From contig NZ_CADEAR010000010.1 in assembly GCF_902825325.1 (NCBI RefSeq), positions 142,098 to 206,097 of the forward strand: a stretch of DNA of 64,000 nt, given 5' to 3'. The DNA is from Brucella tritici (GTDB lineage Bacteria; Pseudomonadota; Alphaproteobacteria; Rhizobiales; Rhizobiaceae). This document shows positions 1 to 8,550 of this stretch, in pieces. Every line of letters starts with the position of its first letter. Positions within the stretch are counted from its first letter, which is position 1. The position numbers were made by a program, and so were the translations under genes. Below the pieces are notes generated by a model. It was given only the letters and a program-made list of their open reading frames with translations. It did not search any database and was not told the origin of the DNA.

Positions 1-17
1 CTCAATGATCGGGGTAT

Positions 18-881
18 CTAAGCTCCGATAATGCGCCGAATGTCGTCGACCGAAAGACCAAGGAAAGACTGCATGCCGATGGCGACCTGATGCGGCTCCA
101 TTTCGGCGATGAAAGTTCGGAATTCCTCTTCGCTCGGTGGCGGTGCGAACCATTGCATCCGGCACAGATCATGGGTGTCGCTGTAGTGGCCGGACCCATG
201 CAGCACGTCATCGACGTAGCGACCATAGATGAAGCACTCGGAAAAACGGCGCATGTTGCCAAGGGCTGCTACCCAATGCTGTCCGGTATGGGCTTCGATC
301 CTCTCGCACATCGAGATCACGCTGTCGCGCCGCCACGAGACGAGCTGACCGATATAGTCGTTCAGCCCGCTTTTCCCATTCTTGATACCAAGCAGCTTTG
401 CCGCATTTGCAGCCCAGACCGGATGTTCCGGCCATTCTGGATTGGCAAGCGCATTGGGACGCACGAAAAGCCGAAGCTTTTCGCCATGCCAAAGCGTGCC
501 GCAATCGAAGGGACGCAGAAAGGCCGTGTCGGAATCCGTATAGAGAAATCCGTCTTCCTCGACGGCACCGGCAAGTGCGATGCGGCGTAACTGTTGCACA
601 TGCCAGCCGCGCAGCGGCTTGGTCCGGAGCGAGAGCCACACTCGTCTGCGCCACAGATAGGTCGGGTCCCAGAAGGCATGCAGCCAGGAGGGCAGCAGAT
701 CACGTTCATCGATGATGACACGGTGCGCGCTTTCGAGCTTGCGAAACAGGGCCACATCCTTGCTGTCGACAAGGATATAGTGCTTCGTGAAACCGCTTAC
801 ATATTTGTCTATGGTTTCACAAAGCAGCTTGCAGCGCTCGAAATCCTGATCCCAACTGGCTGTGACGATTGCGGTTTTCAC
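18..881 (-). CDS. DUF6492-like putative glycosyltransferase
   Basis: Predicted 287-residue cytoplasmic protein. It opens VKTAIVTASWDQDFERC, a beta strand and loop like the start of GT-A nucleotide-sugar folds, and has YTDSDTAF near residues 115-122, a DxD-like motif expected to hold the metal and sugar nucleotide. I place it in the DUF6492 glycosyltransferase-like group from overall look, so the exact activity is unknown. The start is GTG at 881, overlapping the TGA of the upstream gene in GTGA, which indicates translational coupling. A longer frame reaching upstream to 1085 only overlaps the WecG-like gene and is not believed. It is the last gene of a three-gene minus-strand polysaccharide operon. 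Confidence 0.75.
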   Translation of the reverse strand: MKTAIVTASWDQDFERCKLLCETIDKYVSGFTKHYILVDSKDVALFRKLESAHRVIIDERDLLPSWLHAFWDPTYLWRRRVWLSLRTKPLRGWHVQQLRRIALAGAVEEDGFLYTDSDTAFLRPFDCGTLWHGEKLRLFVRPNALANPEWPEHPVWAANAAKLLGIKNGKSGLNDYIGQLVSWRRDSVISMCERIEAHTGQHWVAALGNMRRFSECFIYGRYVDDVLHGSGHYSDTHDLCRMQWFAPPPSEEEFRTFIAEMEPHQVAIGMQSFLGLSVDDIRRIIGA

Positions 882-1636
882 CGGGGTTCTCCCTTCATCC
901 AGCCTTTGGCGACGCGCCACAGGAATACGGGATTGCCGATGAGATAGCGCTTTGCGAGCCGTCGCGGTTCCTGCAATAGCCGGTGCACCCATTCCATCTG
1001 GACCTTGCGCACCCATTGCGGTGCACGCTGTACGCGACCCGTATGCAGGTCGAACAGCGCCCCGACAGCGCTGGCTACGGTGCAATGTTCCGCCGTGATA
1101 TGCTTGTCGATGAAGAGTTCCTGACGCGGCACACCCATGGCGACGAGCAAGATGTCGGGGTGAAAATCCTTGAGCTGACCGAGAATGCCGTCGAGATCGG
1201 CAGGCTTGAAGAAACCGTCTGAAATGACGCGATAGTCATGTCGTGGAATCTGCTGTTTGAAAAGCTGCGCGGCTTCGGCCGCAACGCCCGGACCGCCGCC
1301 CAGGAGGGCGATTTTCAGCGGACGTTTCATGTGTTCCAGCAGGCCCGGAATGAAGTCCGTTCCGTTAAGATTGGCCGGGAACCTGCTGCCATAGGCGACC
1401 TTGCTGGCAATATCGACCCCCACGCCGTCTGGCAGGATCAGGAAATCCTCCAGCGCAGCGCGATAGGCCGAGTCATTATCCGCAATGTTGGAATTATTGG
1501 CGTTGAGCCAGCCTTGTTTCATGAACCGGCCTTCATTGATGCGGTTCTCGAAGAAGGTGAAAGCGCTGTCCCAGTCGAAACAGGCGACCTTCACGCCAAG
1601 AATATTGCGGTAAGTGACATCTTCGGTATGCATCAT
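878..1636 (-). CDS. WecG/TagA/CpsF family glycosyltransferase
   Basis: A 252-residue protein, the usual length for the WecG/TagA/CpsF family (GT26), which transfers N-acetylmannosamine(uronic acid) or another sugar to a lipid-linked acceptor on the inner face of the membrane. Visible family marks: a WLNANNSNIA segment near residues 43-52, LPDGVGVD (67-74), the LLGGGPG nucleotide-binding-like loop (109-115), and VAMGVPRQELF (about 165-175) followed by SAVGALFDLHTG. Its start overlaps the stop of the GT4-like gene by four bases and its stop overlaps the next start, so the three genes are one transcription unit. The sugar and acceptor cannot be read from sequence. Confidence 0.88.
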   Translation of the reverse strand: MMHTEDVTYRNILGVKVACFDWDSAFTFFENRINEGRFMKQGWLNANNSNIADNDSAYRAALEDFLILPDGVGVDIASKVAYGSRFPANLNGTDFIPGLLEHMKRPLKIALLGGGPGVAAEAAQLFKQQIPRHDYRVISDGFFKPADLDGILGQLKDFHPDILLVAMGVPRQELFIDKHITAEHCTVASAVGALFDLHTGRVQRAPQWVRKVQMEWVHRLLQEPRRLAKRYLIGNPVFLWRVAKGWMKGEPR

Positions 1637-2835
1637 TCCTGGTCCGTATTTTTCTCTTCGCCACGAAGTGCTTGCAGACCTCTGGCAACTGCGCGGTCCA
1701 TGCCTTCGATTTGTGACCGGGTGAAGGCTTTGCCGTCCAGTCTCTGGCGATCCCCCGATCTTATCTTTTCAATGCGCTCGACGATTGCCGCAGCGAACCC
1801 TTGAGGGGCGTCGGCAATGGTGCAATTGTCCGGAATATTGCCGATACCGCGCACGGAATGAGACGTGGCGACACTTGGCATGCCCAGTTCGAATGTCTCG
1901 ATGGTCTTGAGCTGCACGCCGGTTCCCGCACGACTGATGAGCGGTACGAGCGCACCGCTTTCCACAAATTCGGTCGCGTCGGGCACCTTGCCGACGAAAT
2001 TGATGCCGGACCCAACGCCAGACCATGTCGCGATCAGATCGGCAGGCGTGTTGCCGGCAATCGCGATGGAAATATCGTCGGGAAGATGCGGTTTTACCTC
2101 GCGCAGGAACCATTCGAGACCGATGCGGTTCGGGTGCCATGTCCATGTGCCGATCAGGGCGAGGTCGTATTTGACAGGGCGCTGCTGCGCGGCCTGTGCG
2201 CCGCCGGGTGTAACGAGCGGCATTGTCGCAAACCGATCAGGGCCGAGGCCGAGCGCCGGGCCGTCATCCTCGGCAAAAGTAAAGACGAAACGGGCGTTCC
2301 CGATAAGACGACTTTCCAGTCCTTTGAGAATACGGGCTTCGCGGCCAAACAGGAATTTCTGGATGAAGCTTCCGGCGTCGGCGGCATTTTCGTCTGCTGA
2401 GCGATGTTCCACATTATGCGCCACGAAAAGCGAGGGCTTGCCCTTGAAGATGTCTTCAAACGCGCCGGGCAGGGTGACACCGTTCAGCACATAGGCATCG
2501 AAAGGGCCGATCTTTGCGATGGCTGCGCGCAATGTTTCAGCCGGTATTACCCGCAGCTTCGCCGAGGAAACCGTCAGCCCGGTCAGAAAGGATTTCAGCA
2601 CCCAGCCAATCTTGCGCCTGATGCCAGCGCCTTCCGTTCGCACCTCGACTTCACCCAGAACGACAGTATCCGCGGCATCGGCCTTCACACCTGGCCATGT
2701 GAAGCCGAGGACGGTCACCTTTGCGCCTGAACGACGCAAGCCATCGACCACAGCGGCGTTTGCCACTTCATAGCCGGTGGTCGGTACTCCGTGTGGAACA
2801 ATCGATGTCACGAAAACAAGGTGAGGGGACGGCAA
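1633..2835 (-). CDS. GT4-like glycosyltransferase (TTG start)
   Basis: A 400-residue protein with two-domain GT-B architecture: an N-terminal acceptor half beginning LVFVTSIVPHGVPTTGYE and a C-terminal half with GTWTWHPNRIGLEWFL (about 228-243) and SRAGTGVQLKTIETF (about 301-315), where the last part corresponds to the GT4 nucleotide-sugar binding loop. The start is TTG at 2835, supported by a GGAG ribosome binding site five bases upstream; no ATG start is available at this end. First gene of the minus-strand polysaccharide operon, divergent from the GT2 gene at 3062. Donor and acceptor are unknown. Confidence 0.8.
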   Translation of the reverse strand: MPSPHLVFVTSIVPHGVPTTGYEVANAAVVDGLRRSGAKVTVLGFTWPGVKADAADTVVLGEVEVRTEGAGIRRKIGWVLKSFLTGLTVSSAKLRVIPAETLRAAIAKIGPFDAYVLNGVTLPGAFEDIFKGKPSLFVAHNVEHRSADENAADAGSFIQKFLFGREARILKGLESRLIGNARFVFTFAEDDGPALGLGPDRFATMPLVTPGGAQAAQQRPVKYDLALIGTWTWHPNRIGLEWFLREVKPHLPDDISIAIAGNTPADLIATWSGVGSGINFVGKVPDATEFVESGALVPLISRAGTGVQLKTIETFELGMPSVATSHSVRGIGNIPDNCTIADAPQGFAAAIVERIEKIRSGDRQRLDGKAFTRSQIEGMDRAVARGLQALRGEEKNTDQE

Positions 2836-3061
2836 TTCAACTCCTGAACAGTCATTCTGGCGCGCACAGCATGAAAAATCATGGGCTGCGTTTATTCTTT
2901 TCCTAATGCATTATTCATCTTAAAACCCTTAACATCTCGGGCTGGGATGCTCTATGATAGTTTTAGTCAGTGTCTATAGCCCTGCGGTGAACTTTTCTTT
3001 AAACGTTTTTCAATAGTGGCGGATAAGCAAATATAGAAGTTCGAAATATCCGGTAGCGTTT

Positions 3062-4054
3062 ATGTCTGATTTACCAAGTCATATAGAAGTAATTGCTAAA
3101 ACACCTGGGCTTCGTTTCGATGAAGTCGAGGTTGTCGTTACATTACCGACGTTCCGCCGCCCGGAACATGTCATCCGCACGCTGGATACGCTCAACGCTC
3201 AGGTCACAAATCGCCGTTTCGCAGTCGTGGTGATCGAGAACGAGGCGGAGGACCGCGAAGGCGCCAAGGTTGCGGCACCGCAGTTCGAGGCCGGAAAATA
3301 TACCGGCATGCTGATCGTTGAATCCCATCGCGGCAACTGCAACGCCTATAATGCGGGCTGGCTGACGGCGATGACCTATTTTCCGAACTTCAAATATGTC
3401 ATCGTCATCGATGACGATGAATTGGCTGATCCCGCCTGGATCGAAAACATGGTAGCCACTGCGGAGCGCTATAGCGCCAGCCTCGTTGGCGGCCCGCAAT
3501 ATCCGATCTTCGAGAAGCCGGGCGCGGAGAAATGGGCGAGACACCCCGTCTTCCTGCCGCATTACAACAAGACCGGTTCGGTTCCGATCATCTATTCGTC
3601 CGGCAATCTGTTGATTGCGCGTCCGGTGCTGGAAGCCATCGGCTATCCGTTCATGGACCTGAAGTTCAACTTCACCGGCGGCGGCGATTCAGATTTCATC
3701 AATCGCTCGCGGGCCAAGGGCTTCAACATCGCCTGGTGCAATGAAGGCATTGTCCGCGAGACCATTCCGGCGCGACGGCTGGAGAACGACTGGATCAGGG
3801 CGCGTGGCTTGCGCAACGGCGTTCTGTCGACGCTGATCGAACAGCGCCAGCGCAAGGATGAGCCTTTCGGTCAGGTACGCGTCTTCTTGAAGAGCCTTGC
3901 ACTTCTTGGCTATTCTCCGATCAAGGCCGTGCGGCGCGGTTTCGCGGCGCGCTTCGTGCCGGTCGGGACCTATTTCATCCATATCGGGCTGGGCCGTGTC
4001 ATGGCCCATTTTGGATATCTGAATGAGCAGTACCGCAACCCGGACAAGAACTGA
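3062..4054 (+). CDS. GT2 family glycosyltransferase
   Basis: A 330-residue inverting-type glycosyltransferase of the GT-A fold. EVVVTLPTFRRPEHVIRTLDTL (about 22-43) is the classic GT2 N-terminal strand and nucleotide loop, and VIVIDDDELADP (about 113-124) carries the DDD metal-binding motif. FTGGGDSDFINR (203-214) resembles the catalytic-base region, where the EDxD-like acidic cluster normally sits. It starts the plus-strand operon and overlaps the next gene by 32 bases. The 226-base spacer to the divergent GT4-like gene should hold both promoters. No transmembrane segment is obvious, so it is likely a cytoplasmic polysaccharide-assembly enzyme. Confidence 0.87.
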   Translation: MSDLPSHIEVIAKTPGLRFDEVEVVVTLPTFRRPEHVIRTLDTLNAQVTNRRFAVVVIENEAEDREGAKVAAPQFEAGKYTGMLIVESHRGNCNAYNAGWLTAMTYFPNFKYVIVIDDDELADPAWIENMVATAERYSASLVGGPQYPIFEKPGAEKWARHPVFLPHYNKTGSVPIIYSSGNLLIARPVLEAIGYPFMDLKFNFTGGGDSDFINRSRAKGFNIAWCNEGIVRETIPARRLENDWIRARGLRNGVLSTLIEQRQRKDEPFGQVRVFLKSLALLGYSPIKAVRRGFAARFVPVGTYFIHIGLGRVMAHFGYLNEQYRNPDKN

Positions 4055-5375
4055 CACCCGTTCCGACGTTGCGACGCAAACCGACATGCGGGCGACAATT
4101 CGCACGATTGCGCTCGTTATCGCCACGATAACATTCTGCATTCTGCTGATTTCGTTCCGTCCGTTCAATCCGCTGAGTGCGGCGGCGGATGGCGAAGCGT
4201 CGGGCGGTGGTGACGCCATCAACCAGCTTGGTTTTGGCTGCCTCGGCGCGGTGGCGCTTCTGTCGCTTGCGATGTTTGCCGACCCGAAAAAAGTGGTCAA
4301 GATCGTCAGTCCCGGCTGGCTGTTGATGTTCGCCTTCCTGTTCGCCTCTGTTTTCGCAAGCCCCGATCCATCTACTGCGATACGCGGCGTGCTTTTGACG
4401 ATGATCGGCATTCTGACGGTCATTGCTGTTTTGAGCCTGCCGCAGGATGGCGACGCTTATGCGTCGATGCTGGTCACGGTGGCTTCCATCGTGATCGTCA
4501 TTTCCTATGCGGGCGTTATTCTTCTACCGAATCTCGGCACACACGGCGCCGATGCGCTGGAACCGCAGAACGCCTATCTCTGGCGCGGTGTGTTCACACA
4601 CAAGAACATTGCCGGGCCGGTCATGGCCGCCTTTGCCTTTGCCGGTGTCTATCTGTGGCGGCGCGGCTGGCGTGTCAGCGGCTTTCTGATTGCGGTCTCG
4701 GCATTGATCTTCGTTTCGCAAACCGGATCGAAGACCACGGCGGCGCTGGTGCCTCTCGCCATGCTTCTCGTGATCGGTCCCGGCATTGTCGGTCTCCGTT
4801 TCCTTGCGCCAGTGGCAGTCTTCACCATCCAGTTTCTGCTTGCGCTGTTCACTTTCGGCACGGTCCTGTTTGAGCCGATGCACCAGCTCGTTCTGCAGCT
4901 CGATGTCGACCCCACCTTCACCGGACGCACCTCCATCTGGGCCTTTGCCGTTGAGGCGCTTTCCCATCGCCCGTGGACCGGCTTCGGCTATGAAAGCTTC
5001 TGGGGCACGCCGATCGTGAAAGAGGCGGCCAATCCATACTATCTCGATTGGGACGTGCGTGGCATCGTGCATGGACACAATGGTTATCTCGATATTGCGG
5101 TATCGATGGGAATTCCGGCGCTGATCTGCGCCATCTTCGTCATCATCGTCATGCCGCTGGTCAATTATGTGCGGTGCCGTCCGGTGCGCGAAAATCTGCT
5201 GCTTGCGGATTTCTTCCTGATGATCGTGTTCTTCGGGACGTTGAATGCCATGCTGGAAAGTTTTTTCTTTCGCCGCATGGACCCGGTCTGGCTGACGCTC
5301 GTCTTTGCGATCTTTGGCCTCAGGCTGACCGCGAAAATCATCATTCACAAAAGGGTAGCCGGAGCCACTACATGA
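4023..5375 (+). CDS. O-antigen ligase / polymerase-like membrane protein
   Basis: A 450-residue polytopic membrane protein with about ten to twelve hydrophobic segments starting near residue 27. A large periplasmic loop holds GRTSIWAFAVEALSHRPWTG (about 302-321) and then HGHNGYLDIAVSMGIPAL; the R-x-x-x-W and HxHNxxL pattern is the signature of the Wzy_C / WaaL O-antigen ligase family, which joins polysaccharide repeat units or transfers them to lipid A core. The ATG start lies inside the upstream gene, and its stop overlaps the next ATG (ATGA), so it is co-translated with the GT2 and the oxidoreductase. Polymerase and ligase cannot be told apart by sequence here. Confidence 0.85.
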   Translation: MSSTATRTRTDTRSDVATQTDMRATIRTIALVIATITFCILLISFRPFNPLSAAADGEASGGGDAINQLGFGCLGAVALLSLAMFADPKKVVKIVSPGWLLMFAFLFASVFASPDPSTAIRGVLLTMIGILTVIAVLSLPQDGDAYASMLVTVASIVIVISYAGVILLPNLGTHGADALEPQNAYLWRGVFTHKNIAGPVMAAFAFAGVYLWRRGWRVSGFLIAVSALIFVSQTGSKTTAALVPLAMLLVIGPGIVGLRFLAPVAVFTIQFLLALFTFGTVLFEPMHQLVLQLDVDPTFTGRTSIWAFAVEALSHRPWTGFGYESFWGTPIVKEAANPYYLDWDVRGIVHGHNGYLDIAVSMGIPALICAIFVIIVMPLVNYVRCRPVRENLLLADFFLMIVFFGTLNAMLESFFFRRMDPVWLTLVFAIFGLRLTAKIIIHKRVAGATT

Positions 5376-6508
5376 ATATCGCGATTGTCGGGACCGGGTT
5401 CGTTGCCGATTATTACATGACCACACTGCATAATTATCCCGAGCTGACGCTGCGCGGGGTCTATGATCGTTCACCTGAACGACTGAAAGCGTTCTGCGCA
5501 CACTATTCAGTTAGCGCCTACGACAGTTTCGAGGCTGTGCTGGCCGATCCGAATGTGGAGATCGTCGTCAATCTGACCACGCCCGAAAGCCATTTTGAAA
5601 TCTCGCATGCAGCGCTTGTCACCGGAAAACATGTCTATTCCGAAAAGCCACTGGCGATGAATTACGACGATGCGGAAGCGCTGGTCGATTTTGCACGGCA
5701 ATCCGGCCTCATGCTCGCGGCAGCCCCGGCCAACGGCCTCAGCGAGGCCTATCGTCTGGTCGCAAGCGTGATCAACGGCATCGGCATGCCGCGTCTTATC
5801 TATGCCGAAATGGAAGACGGCCCGGTGTTTCGTGACAAATGGTCGACCTGGCGTTCGCAGTCTGGTGCGCCATGGCCGGGGCTACATGAGTTCGAGATCG
5901 GCTGCACGCTGGAACATGCAGGCTATGCACTGTCATGGCTGGTGTCGCTGTTCGGTCCGGTCGAGAGCGTTTCGGCATTTTCCGCCATAACCTTTCCCAA
6001 CAAGGGGCCGGGGACCGAACATCTTCATATGGCGCCCGATTTCTCGGTCGGCTGTCTTGTTTTCAAGTCGGGGCTGGTGGCGCGCCTCACATCCGGGCTT
6101 GCGATGCCGAAGGACCGCAGCCTGACAATCGTTGCCGACAAGGGCTCAATTGTGGTGGACGATCTATGGGATAATCGTTCGGCTGTGCGTCTTGAGCGCA
6201 CAGAAGGAAAACGCCGTTTTCTGGCGCGCCTGTTCGGTATTCTGGAAATGCGCATCGGCAAGTTCCTGTCATGGAAACCGGTCGTCGGCACGAAGCTGTC
6301 CTATCCGAAGGCTGACAAGCGGTCGCTGCCGATGTACCCTTCGCAGATCGATTTCGTGCGCGGCATTGCCGATCAGGCTCGCGCGATCCAGACCGGTGAC
6401 AAGGCGTTCTTTTCAGGTGATGTGGCACTGCATATCACTGAAATCGCTCTCGCCTTGAACAATGCTGGCGAGAATGCACAGCCTTACAGGATGAGAAGCA
6501 GCTTCTAA
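5372..6508 (+). CDS. Gfo/Idh/MocA family oxidoreductase
   Basis: A 378-residue NAD(P)-dependent sugar oxidoreductase. The N-terminus MNIAIVGTGFVADYY is a Rossmann GxGxxA/G nucleotide loop, and EKPLAMNYDDAEAL (about 88-101) is the EKP motif whose lysine is catalytic in this family. LHEFEIGCTLEHAGY (about 171-185) sits where the active-site DxGxH-like motif lies. The start at 5372 is chosen because the Rossmann strand begins there and it overlaps the previous stop as ATGA; an upstream in-frame extension reads only the out-of-frame ligase gene. It ends a three-gene polysaccharide operon and may make a modified sugar nucleotide. Confidence 0.87.
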   Translation: MNIAIVGTGFVADYYMTTLHNYPELTLRGVYDRSPERLKAFCAHYSVSAYDSFEAVLADPNVEIVVNLTTPESHFEISHAALVTGKHVYSEKPLAMNYDDAEALVDFARQSGLMLAAAPANGLSEAYRLVASVINGIGMPRLIYAEMEDGPVFRDKWSTWRSQSGAPWPGLHEFEIGCTLEHAGYALSWLVSLFGPVESVSAFSAITFPNKGPGTEHLHMAPDFSVGCLVFKSGLVARLTSGLAMPKDRSLTIVADKGSIVVDDLWDNRSAVRLERTEGKRRFLARLFGILEMRIGKFLSWKPVVGTKLSYPKADKRSLPMYPSQIDFVRGIADQARAIQTGDKAFFSGDVALHITEIALALNNAGENAQPYRMRSSF

Positions 6509-6513
6509 CCTTT

Positions 6514-6615
6514 AGAGCGTGATGTTTTTAAGTTGAATCGTTATCCCGCTCTAAACTTTTGTTTGAGCATGATTTTATCCGAAAACCGGTTCCCACTTTT
6601 CGGAATCATGCTCTA
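6514..6615. repeat. Dispersed palindromic repeat, copy A
   Basis: About 100 bases of nested inverted repeats between two convergent genes. The inner hairpin pairs GAGCATGATT with AATCATGCTC and contains CCGAAAACCGGTTCCCACTT; an outer AGAGCG ... CGCTCT hairpin lies to its left. The CCGAAAACCG-n-CACTTTTCGG core also occurs at 12881-12981, 54147-54304 and 60720-60820. The right arm runs into the stop codon of the minus-strand oxidoreductase gene ending at 6606. It may also act as a transcription terminator for both genes. Confidence 0.8.
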
Positions 6616-7676
6616 GCCAGCACCTTGCGAACGATGTCGGCTACGGCTGCACTCTGGTCAAGCGGCATGGTCGCATTGGAGATTTGGCCGCTGTGCACCG
6701 CATCGCGGACCGCTTCGGCCTGAAACTGCAGCCCGTTGCCGGAAAAGGCATAAGTTTCGATTGTGCGGCCCGGCAGGGGCAGGCGGTTCATCACCTTGCC
6801 GAAAAGGCCGTTACCGCCGTTCGGCCCGAGCGACGACCGTGCGGCAAGGGCAGAAAACAGGGTCAGCCTCTGGGCCTTCAGAAACGGCGCGTGGATCAGG
6901 ATCGTGCCCCTGGTTCCCTCGATCAGCATGCGATTGTCGCCGTCGCGGTCGAAGCCGCAGGAGAGGCTGGCCGTGGCACCCTGCCAGCCAAGCTGGAACT
7001 CGGTGCGCATGTCCACACCGCTTTTTGCCCGCTGCCAGCGACCATCGACGTGATCTGGCAGACCTAGAAAATACAGTGCCAGCGATACCGGATACACACC
7101 CAGATCGAATGCTGCGCCGCCGCCAAGGTCCGGGCTGAAGAAGCGGCTTTGCGGGTCGTAGGCACGGATATAGGAAAGATCGGCTTCGATGCGTGTCACA
7201 GTGCCGATGCGACCATTATCGATATGCTGTTTGGTAGCGCGGATCGCTGGCAGAAAACGGCTCCACATGGCTTCCATGGCGAAGACGTTTTTTGCTTTTG
7301 CCGCAGCTTCGATCTGCCGCGCGCCAGCAGCATCCAGCGAGAGCGGCTTTTCGATCAGGCAGGGCTTGCCGGCTGCGATTGCCTGCATGGCCTGCAGCAC
7401 ATGCATGGCGCTGGGCGTCGCAATATAGACGGCATCGATATTCGCGTCGGAAAGAAATTCACCTGAATCGCCAAACGCCTTGTCGGCGCCGATACGTCGC
7501 CGGAATGTTTCGGCGGTCTCCGACGCCCGCGAGCAGACTGCGGAGACACGCATTCCGGTGGTGGCCTGAATATCGGCAGCAAAGGCGGCGGCTATCGTGC
7601 CTGTGCCCCAAATGCCCCAGCGGAAATCCGTTTTTACCTGCTTGTCGCGATTCACGTGCTTGCCCCACAGCTTCAT
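6606..7676 (-). CDS. Gfo/Idh/MocA family oxidoreductase (second copy)
   Basis: A 356-residue NAD(P)-dependent oxidoreductase. FRWGIWGTGTIAAAFAAD (about 18-35) is the Rossmann loop, CLIEKPLSLDAAGAR (about 100-114) carries the catalytic EKP lysine, and GGGAAFDLGVYPVSLALYFLG (about 189-209) has the DxGxY motif typical of the dehydrogenases close to glucose-fructose oxidoreductase and dihydrodiol dehydrogenases. It is only distantly similar to the gene at 5372, so not a recent duplicate. The ATG at 7676 leaves a 17-residue leader before the fold, so an internal GTG start is possible. Its last three codons and stop lie inside repeat copy A. Substrate unknown. Confidence 0.86.
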   Translation of the reverse strand: MKLWGKHVNRDKQVKTDFRWGIWGTGTIAAAFAADIQATTGMRVSAVCSRASETAETFRRRIGADKAFGDSGEFLSDANIDAVYIATPSAMHVLQAMQAIAAGKPCLIEKPLSLDAAGARQIEAAAKAKNVFAMEAMWSRFLPAIRATKQHIDNGRIGTVTRIEADLSYIRAYDPQSRFFSPDLGGGAAFDLGVYPVSLALYFLGLPDHVDGRWQRAKSGVDMRTEFQLGWQGATASLSCGFDRDGDNRMLIEGTRGTILIHAPFLKAQRLTLFSALAARSSLGPNGGNGLFGKVMNRLPLPGRTIETYAFSGNGLQFQAEAVRDAVHSGQISNATMPLDQSAAVADIVRKVLARA

Positions 7677-7745
7677 ACAGGTGCTATATAACCCATGTAA
7701 TGCGGCTAACGAAGTTTGTTTATCCTGTCAGGGGAGGTGGACGTG

Positions 7746-8288
7746 ATGTGTGGAATTGTCGTGGCTGTGGCGCGGGATGGCGAGCATCGTTTTTCAAAGC
7801 AGATCGTGCGGGAAATCCGCATCGTCACAGGACTTGGCGTCGAAGGCGATGCCCATCAGGGCGTGACGGTGAAGCATCGTTCACGCGTACGGGCCGACCC
7901 GACGCAACCCAATCTGCGGCAGGTGCATCTCATTCATGCCGAGCTTTTCGACGAGCTGGCGGAAAAGGGTTTTGACGTCGCGCCCGCTGATCTTGGCGAG
8001 AACGTCACCACGCGCGGCGTCGATCTTCTGGGGCTGCCACAGGGTGCTTTGATCCGAATTGGCGACGAGGTTGTTCTGGAAACAACAGGCCTGCGCAACC
8101 CTTGCGCCCAGATAGAGAATTTCCAGACCGGGCTTCTCGATGCCGTGCTGGGTCGCACGCCCGATGGCGAACTTGTCCGCAAGTCCGGCATCATGACCAT
8201 CGTTCTTGCAGGCGGCACAGTGAAGGCGGATGATGCGATTATTGTTGAATTGCCACCGCTGCCGCATCGCAAACTGGAACGGGTCTGA
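7746..8288 (+). CDS. MOSC domain-containing protein
   Basis: A 180-residue single-domain protein of the MOSC (molybdenum cofactor sulfurase C-terminal) family, whose members use a conserved cysteine and often handle sulfur or Moco. The motif GLRNPCAQIENFQ carries that cysteine at residue 120, and GVEGDAHQG (31-39) and GENVTTRG (84-91) are the other family loops. The ATG at 7746 is preferred to an upstream TTG because a GGGGAGG ribosome binding site lies about eight bases before it. It stands alone between an oxidoreductase and gnd, with no Moco enzyme nearby, so the physiological role cannot be inferred. Confidence 0.88.
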   Translation: MCGIVVAVARDGEHRFSKQIVREIRIVTGLGVEGDAHQGVTVKHRSRVRADPTQPNLRQVHLIHAELFDELAEKGFDVAPADLGENVTTRGVDLLGLPQGALIRIGDEVVLETTGLRNPCAQIENFQTGLLDAVLGRTPDGELVRKSGIMTIVLAGGTVKADDAIIVELPPLPHRKLERV

Positions 8289-8550
8289 AAATCGCAAAAT
8301 ACCGGCTTTTGACGTGAGCTAACCGATTTAACGCAGCGCTTGCACGGGCAAAACCGGTGATTTTCGTCAAGGGAGGTCTATCAACTTTGCGTCATATGCC
8401 CTAGATCATCCCACAATAGGATACAGATTGACATGCGCTGCTGCCGAAATCCGGCTTGCAGCCTATTCTTATCGGTTCGGCTTGTCGGCGTTCGATGTTC
8501 TGCATGTGTCTAGACGACGGCCGGTCGGTTGCATTTGCGAAGGGCACAAA

